The notes beneath the pieces were generated by a model that saw nothing but the letters and a program-made list of their open reading frames with translations, had not been told where the DNA came from and did no database searches. From Nigrospora sphaerica (Eukaryota; Ascomycota; Sordariomycetes; Amphisphaeriales; Apiosporaceae), in NCBI GenBank assembly GCA_018287875.1, contig JAGVVL010000018.1, positions 2,472,501 to 2,536,500 on the forward strand: DNA of 64,000 bases, written 5' to 3'. A program made the translations under genes and the position numbers. How positions within the stretch are numbered: position 1 is the first letter of the stretch; each line of letters begins with the position of its first letter. Shown piece after piece: positions 58,496 to 64,000 of this stretch.

Positions 58496-59946
58496 CGCCC
58501 GCCCTGCCGCCGCTGCTGCTGCTGCTGGCGCTCTGCGACTCTCGGCTGCCGCAGAAGATTAAATACTTAGGTACGTGGTTATTTTGTCTGCTGTCGCCCG
58601 CAACCTTCGCCCGACTCTTGATTCCCGCCGAGTCTCAATCCTGAGCCCGACTGGCTCCCCCGATGACGCGCCATCCAAGTATGTGGCCCTCACCCCCCCC
58701 TCTTCACTCACTTCGCCATGCTCGCCCTAAGCCAACCCTGACCTGCCCAACCCATACCCACATGACTGCACCACGCACGTTCAGCTTCGGCTCATCATCC
58801 CTTCCATTTGTCACGGAATGCCTGCCTTGCCGGGTTTCCCTGGGGATGCGAATCCAGTCCCTCCTAGCGCTCATTTCCGCTCTCACCTCCTCTGCCTTCC
58901 CTCCCGTCCCTCCCCTCCGCGACCCCATTTTGCGGCAGGCTCCTGTGCTGTCGGTTCGTGCCTGGGAGACGGTGATCTATTTGTAACGGGGGTATGTGCG
59001 CGCGCGAGATAGCAGCTTCCAACGAAGCTCGCATGCCTGTTTGCGGCCCTATTCTGTTATCTGTCACGGTTGCCCATTGCGCCCTTTTGTGTCTCTACTC
59101 CCGTCCCCCTTCTCCCTCTCTCCCCGCCCGCTCGCCTTCTTTTAAAAAAAAACACCCCCGCCCCTCTCCTTCCAACAGCCCTCTGGTGGCCGCGGTTGTG
59201 TGGTCGAGTTCCCGTCATAGCATCGTCGTCTATATTTGCCCCTCCCCGGTACATTCCTGCTGACATGGGCGATGTAGGAAAACGGCCACTCTGACTCGCT
59301 GCAGGCCCTCCAAGGGAGATCCCGCACCTTTGTCTATAAGGACGCCAGATTCCCGGCATTTAAGGTCCCGCCCCGTCCGTCTCTCTCCACGGTCGGTTGG
59401 CCCCGCCACCTCCACCCAGTTTTCTCGTGCCGTATTGTCACTGCTTGGTTGCAACCTCTCCACTTACATCCTTCTTTTTTCCCACCTCACGACTTTCGAC
59501 CTGGTGGCCCTTGTCCTCACGCAAACAGTAACATCTCTCGAGCCTCTTGATCGCACGCCCGTGGTGTACAAGCCCGTCTGTCAATTGTGCCTTGTCGCCC
59601 ACCTGACTGTTTGCGAACGTTGCACTCTGCCTGCGCCACACGAGAAGAGCTTGTTCACCAACGGCGCTTCTTCCCAGATTGCGGTACAACCTCGTCCGCG
59701 CTGTGGTGGCGTGCAGTAGAGGCGACAAAAGTGGCATGCTGTTGGCCTGCTCGCCTCAATCAATAGCACCCGCGCCCGAGCTTGGAAAAGAAGGGGGGAA
59801 AAGGCAGACTGGAGGCGTCCATAGACATTGTCTCGCCTGATCAGGCCTGGCTGCTGTACAGGCAGAGCTAGACTAATCGCTTCGGTTTCGACGCGATTCT
59901 GTCGGCAAACGTCGCCCTGGCGCCCTTCAGCGTCCGCTACCGTAGC

Positions 59947-61287
59947 ATGGCAGAAAACCATCGAAGCAGGGGACCAAGACACGACCAAACCGAAGAGTCG
60001 CAATATCCTCCTCCACCCGGCGAAGAAGACGATCGCAGAGGCCTACCCTATCACGCGCGGCCCGCCATGGCTTCAGGAGCCGTGACTTTACCATCCATTC
60101 AAGATGCCCACGGCGGCTACGGGCCGCCGGGCAGGGCTTGGGACCCTCGCACCGGCAGTTACGGCACGTCGCCGAGCTCAGCCAATGGTTATGCGCCGCC
60201 GCCGCCCGGAAGTGCGCCTCCTCCCCAAGGCAACTATTCCCCAGCCGGAACCAGTGGAGGCTACCCACCGCCGCAAGGGCATCATTACCTCCCACCCGTA
60301 CAATCAGTGCCTCCCGACGGAAGGGGCAGTTACCCCCCTTCCGACCCAAGGGCACCGCAATACTACTCGCCGGGACGCCCAGGACCGCCTGGCGCCAACT
60401 ACGACTTTGCGTACCGCCCAGACAGGGGCGGGCCTCCAGGACCCTACGGCGGCTACCCCCCACAGGACTATGCGCGCGTCGGCCAGCCGGGCATGATGCA
60501 ACCATCAGCTCCCCGGCAGAGAACTTCGATCGCATGTAAATACTGCAGACGACGAAAGGTAGGTTATTATACGAACGCCGCGACTTTGGACGTCCGAGCG
60601 GAGTGACTAATAATGGCTTAGATTCGCTGCAGCGGCTACCAAAACTCGCCTGGAGGCAAGTGTACCAACTGCATCAAGATGAATCAGGAGTGCCTCTTTC
60701 AGCCCGTGTCGGCGGCGCCGTCTACTGCGTTTGTCCCCTTATCGGCGTTGCAAAACGGCATCCCCCCTGGGACGCAGCTATTTGGCGCCTACGGACAGCC
60801 TCTAAGCGCGCCACCCCCCAACGGGCCTCCTGGAGGTTCGTACCCGCCGCCCACCCCTCAGTACGAACAGCCGCTCCCATCGCCGACGGGATCTTACCAA
60901 TCTTACGCCGAAGAAAGAGTGGAAGCGGGCATGCGACGTCAGAGGCCCCCTGAGGAGGACCACGGGATGCGTTTGCCACCGCCTACCACGTTCCCCGACG
61001 ACGGCGCACGGCGGCGATCTCCTTCATCCAGTGGCAGCCCGGGGCACCTGGCACCTTACGGACCTATGCCGCCCCAGGGACCTCCTCAGCAGCACGCATA
61101 CGATAACCGCACGCCGCCGCCCCGGGGTAGCCCGTCGGGACCGCCCCCGAGTTCGCAAACGCCGAATCCGATGAGTTTGGGCAGTATTATGGACTCGGGC
61201 CCATCTGGGCCGGGTTCGGCTAACGACATCGACAAGGGTATGCTCGGCCGCCTGAACCGACGACGATTCGACGAGCCGCCAAAATAG
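59947..61287 (+). CDS. Zn2Cys6 transcription factor, Pro/Gly-rich
   Basis: Two exons, 59947-60558 and 60622-61287, give 425 residues. The 63-bp intron (GTAGGT...TTAG) lies inside the zinc cluster and joining reads CKYCRRRKIRCSGYQNSPGG. The cluster is complete: C197, C200, C207, C218, C221 and C228. Unlike most family members it sits mid-protein, after a 195-residue disordered N-terminus rich in Pro, Gly and Tyr. The stretch after it (FQPVSAAPSTAFVPLSAL and GTQLFGAYGQPL) is typical of a conserved fungal subfamily. The C-terminus contains MSLGSIMD and DIDKGMLGRLNRRR. It should be a nuclear regulator; targets are unknown. No classical fungal-specific middle-homology domain is present. The same frame stays open after the TAG. 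The ATG is the first in frame after a long C/T-rich leader. Confidence 0.88.
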
Positions 61288-61605
61288 GGATCTGGCGCTC
61301 CGGAGAAGATCAAGCGCGAGTCGACTTTGTCAAACTATGCGGACGGCGAATCGTCGCTGCTGGACAGTCTACGACCCAGTTACCAAGACGACCCTTTTGT
61401 TTTTATCGGCGATGGCTCCTGGCATGACGTCTCTGGGATGATGTTTTTCGCGTTTCCTTATAATTCCCAGTCCCTCCGGCGTTTTGGCTGGGACCGGAAT
61501 CGAAGCAAATCGCGATCACATTCATGGTTCGGCGCGGGGGGAAAGACGCATCGACCGACGCCCACGATGACATCAGACCAAGTCAAAACGGCGGCATGGA
61601 TTTAG
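61288..61605 (+). other. In-frame open extension beyond the TAG stop of the Zn2Cys6 gene
   Basis: The 105 codons directly after TAG in the same frame are open until TAG at 61603-61605. The first 35 or so look protein-like: GSGAPEKIKREST, then YADGESSLLDSLRPSYQDD. They include IKRE, which fits the SUMO-site pattern (hydrophobic-K-x-E). It may be readthrough sequence, a C-terminus cut off by a recent stop mutation, or a 3' untranslated region open by chance. Confidence 0.4.
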
Positions 61606-62116
61606 ATCACATTCTAGTTTGGCAACAAACACGGGGTCAGCGGATATATCCCATTTGCTTTGGAGCGTTACTGCATCGAATTCCTGATGGATTTTCCGTG
61701 AAAGAGGAAGGAAAGACGGGCTTGCCTCGCGGCAATGGATCCGACAGTCACGAGTTTTAGTTGTTACTGCTGCACATTTCTTGATTCTGTTGCGCGTGTG
61801 CGCGCGAAAGAGCATTCACACTGTCCAATGGCTCCGCAGAGACGGCGTTGTGGAGAGAAAAAATCGGGATGATGACAAACATGGCGCAAGCGAGGCGTGG
61901 AGGCGGAAGGGTTGTGTTTTGCTTCGTGTCTGCAGACGCGCGCGAGAAGGAGGTCAGGGGGGCAACGTGGCAGACACAGGAAGGGTCAGGCGGGCCAGGC
62001 GGACCAGACCAGCCCCGGGGTGTGGGCGGACAAAGGATGGAGGGGGTGGTTGGCCCTTGCCGGGCAGCGGGGACGGGAGGCCCGAGAGCAGGGTAATCAC
62101 GTGTACATACAAGCAG

Positions 62117-62153
62117 GCCGCTGGAGGTAGCTGGGAGGTAGCTGGAGGTAGTA
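62117..62153. repeat. Tandem CTGGAGGTAG units
   Basis: Three imperfect copies of a 10-11-bp unit (CTGGAGGTAG, CTGGGAGGTAG, CTGGAGGTAG). Confidence 0.85.
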
Positions 62154-62793
62154 GCAGGAGGCTCAGCTCGCGGACGGACAATGGAAACGAACGAGTATTT
62201 TGAAGGATTCATCCCAAACGCGTCGGGGCGATCTGTATGGTTGGCTGGGCCGACGTTGTGTGTGCGGGTGTGGAGCAGGAGTGGATGCTCGGGCTGTCGG
62301 ATACGCGCCCTCAGGGCGTACTCGTCAGTTCCCCCTGCTGACGAGTCGAGTTGCGTCGATACGGCGGCGGCGAGGAAGTGGCAGGTAATTTGCCGTGGCA
62401 GCGGTATCCCAGCATCAGCCTCGACGCGTGCCGGCTCGGGTGTTGTTTTGCTGCGGGCGGCCAGACACGGCGACGAGACCAAGGCACCAAAGGCAATATT
62501 CAAGGCAGCAAGCATGACATGGATGGTAGGGCATGGCCAACAAGCCTCGAGAAGGACGGAGTAGGCATCCATTCCCCCCTCTCGGCGCCCCTCTTGCGCA
62601 CATCCCGCCCCATGGACGGCTTCCATCCGATCCCCTACGACTAGGAAATGGGCCGACACGAATTTCCCAAGGCGGGCGCGCGCACACGTAGGGCGGGCCG
62701 GCGCCGACAGACGGTCCCCATCCCAGGTCGTCTAGACAGTCGCCTAGAGAACCCGTAGTAGAACGCAGACCTGGGGGAGGGTGCTGACCTGAA

Positions 62794-62818
62794 TGCCAGC
62801 GGGCCAGCGGGCCAGCGA
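62794..62818. repeat. Tandem GCCAGCGG units
   Basis: Three consecutive 8-bp units, GCCAGCGG, GCCAGCGG, GCCAGCGA. Confidence 0.9.
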
Positions 62819-63068
62819 GGGAGAGCTAGAGGAGAACTAGAGAGAAAGAGGGGGGCAAAAAGCGCTTTCAGGGGCGCCCGCCGCCCAACCCCCGAGGCAA
62901 CCTACGGGGGCACCTACCTAGGTACTAGGCAAGATAGATTGTATGGGCCCTAGGTACCTAAAGCAACCACCTATACTAGATCCACGGCGTCCTGTTCCCC
63001 GAGCTCCCGTCACAGTGGGCGCCTTAGGGGCGGCGGTGCCCTCCCGCAGCGCTTCTAGCGATACTAGC

Positions 63069-63082
63069 GGTGGGGGGGGGGG
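63069..63082. repeat. Poly(G) run
   Basis: Thirteen or so G residues in a row, followed by TTTGTTGTTGTTGG. Prone to sequencing length error. Confidence 0.85.
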
Positions 63083-64000
63083 GGTTTGTTGTTGTTGGTT
63101 GGCTCGCTGGCTGGCCGCCTTTGGTTCTGGCTGACTAGATGTCCAGGGTTCGGGGGCAAAGCAATGGCGAGGCCTACCTACCTGCACGGGTACCTCATCC
63201 CTAGGCAGTATGGCACTTACTCGGCGTGCTGGAGAAGGGAAGAAGACCTTGGACATAAGCTCTGCTACGGCCTCACACGTCAAATAGAGACCGTGTATAT
63301 AGGAAGGTGGACAAGCATACCGGGCCACGGAACACGTTATTCGCTCGCGGCCCTGCGAAACGTAACGAGACTTCCAAGTTGGTCAGAGAGGCGGGCAGGC
63401 CGCACCTGGTCGTCCTGTCAAGGCCGTTCCATTTCCAACCGTCTCTTCACCGCAGGGCTCCTCCTGGACACTAACCAGCAGTAAGCTCGGGCGTCGGGGG
63501 GGCGGTGGCATCCGCCTGGTACGTCAGGTTGGTACCCTGATTTGTCGTGGCAGACACAGGCACACACACACATACATACGCACACAGACACCAAACTTCC
63601 TTGTAGCAGGCCCAGCTGAAATAGCCCATTTTTCGGCTACGGAGGCTTCCAAGCGTCGTCCCGGGGGTGTCGGGGAAGGAGGGAGGAAGGGAGAGGGGAT
63701 AGGATCCTGACCCGGTTTCTTCCCTAGGTACTTAGCTACGCTGCTCTTCCTGTTCTTGTCAGGACAGGCCCAGGCGTCGAGGGCGCGTCCGGGCGGGAAG
63801 AGGGTACATAATGCAAAGGTCCAGCGCCGGGCACTGGGTTTTCTGCGCAAACCTAAGCGGGCTCGGCGGGCAGCGAAAGGCCGAAGTCACGCAAACGAGG
63901 GGGGGAAGGGGGAAATGGAAGAGGCCGTCGAGACACGCTTTCGCCACAAAATGCAACGTCGGCGGGGGGCCCAGCCCATGACGAATGGTTGCAAACGTGC

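Larger units (their letters stand above)
39282..59946. other. 20.7-kb GC-rich region without recognised protein genes
   Basis: All long open frames here (for example 40972-41772 minus, 48529-49395 minus, 51058-51885 plus, 55072-55995 plus) overlap others on both strands. They are rich in Arg/Pro/Gly from GC bias and carry no motif or splice structure I recognise. The stretch holds many microsatellites and G-rich arrays, a CCAAT cluster near 44.7 kb and an AT-rich palindromic island near 50.5 kb. The distal few kilobases, with C/T-rich tracts, are probably the promoter and long leader of the regulator at 59947. Confidence 0.55.
61606..64000. other. Intergenic region without recognised genes
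   Basis: About 2.4 kb. Long minus-strand frames (61757-62659 and 62918-63328) have no motif. Short tandem repeats are listed separately. Palindromic TACCTAGGTA-type words recur (for example 62915-62930 and 62949-62960), as elsewhere in the window. Confidence 0.5.

Noticed and set aside
61238..61287. 50-bp intron (GTATGC...TAG) that would remove the stop codon of the second Zn2Cys6 gene
   Set aside because: It shifts to a frame giving a short, unconvincing Arg-rich end, and removes the conserved-looking MLGRLNRRR stretch.
61757..62659. 300-codon minus-strand open frame opposite the 3' flank of the second Zn2Cys6 gene
   Set aside because: No domain; crosses tandem repeats; GC-driven openness is sufficient explanation.
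1..64000. CRISPR array, prophage or bacterial operon structure
   Set aside because: Intron-rich eukaryotic genes throughout; no regularly spaced repeats of CRISPR type.

Overview
This window looks like nuclear DNA of a filamentous ascomycete (Pezizomycotina, most likely a Sordariomycete). The genes are split by short introns (mostly 50-100 bp) with GTRNGT-type donors and CTRAC-like branch sites. Codons are GC-rich, and families typical of moulds are present: Zn2Cys6 regulators, a lipoxygenase, a patatin-like protein and an MFS exporter. All gene models come from reading the sequence and checking that reading frames close across introns. No alignment or expression data were used.

Layout. 0.1-4.8 kb: a Zn2Cys6 transcription factor (minus) faces an MFS transporter (plus) across a 1.07-kb shared promoter, probably a regulator and its target. 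5.1-7.6 kb: a secreted M28 (glutamate carboxypeptidase II-like) peptidase in six exons. 9.2 kb: a tRNA-Arg(TCT) gene with a canonical 10-nt anticodon intron and a second, 61-nt insert in the T arm that looks like an mRNA intron. 10.7-19.1 kb: a lipoxygenase and a patatin-like protein, both plus strand. The patatin has glycine in place of its catalytic serine.

19.1-27.9 kb is an AT-richer, gene-poor stretch with decayed repeats, including an LTR-like relict with a strong inverted repeat. 27.9-35.0 kb is a conserved housekeeping block: ARPC4/Arc19 (minus) head-to-head with the proteasomal deubiquitinase Ubp6 (plus), then a small single-pass membrane protein, a serine-rich hypothetical protein and an Shb17-like sedoheptulose-bisphosphatase. 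38.1-39.3 kb: a class I SAM-dependent methyltransferase.

39.3-59.9 kb: about 20.7 kb with no recognisable protein gene. It is GC-rich, full of microsatellites and G-rich tracts, and has two promoter-like islands. It ends at a second Zn2Cys6 regulator (59.9-61.3 kb) whose reading frame continues for 105 codons beyond its TAG stop. The last 2.4 kb holds only short tandem repeats.

The most unusual observation is the intron-like insert in the tRNA gene. Next are the serine-less patatin beside a lipoxygenase, the open frame beyond the stop of the second regulator, and the long GC-rich desert.
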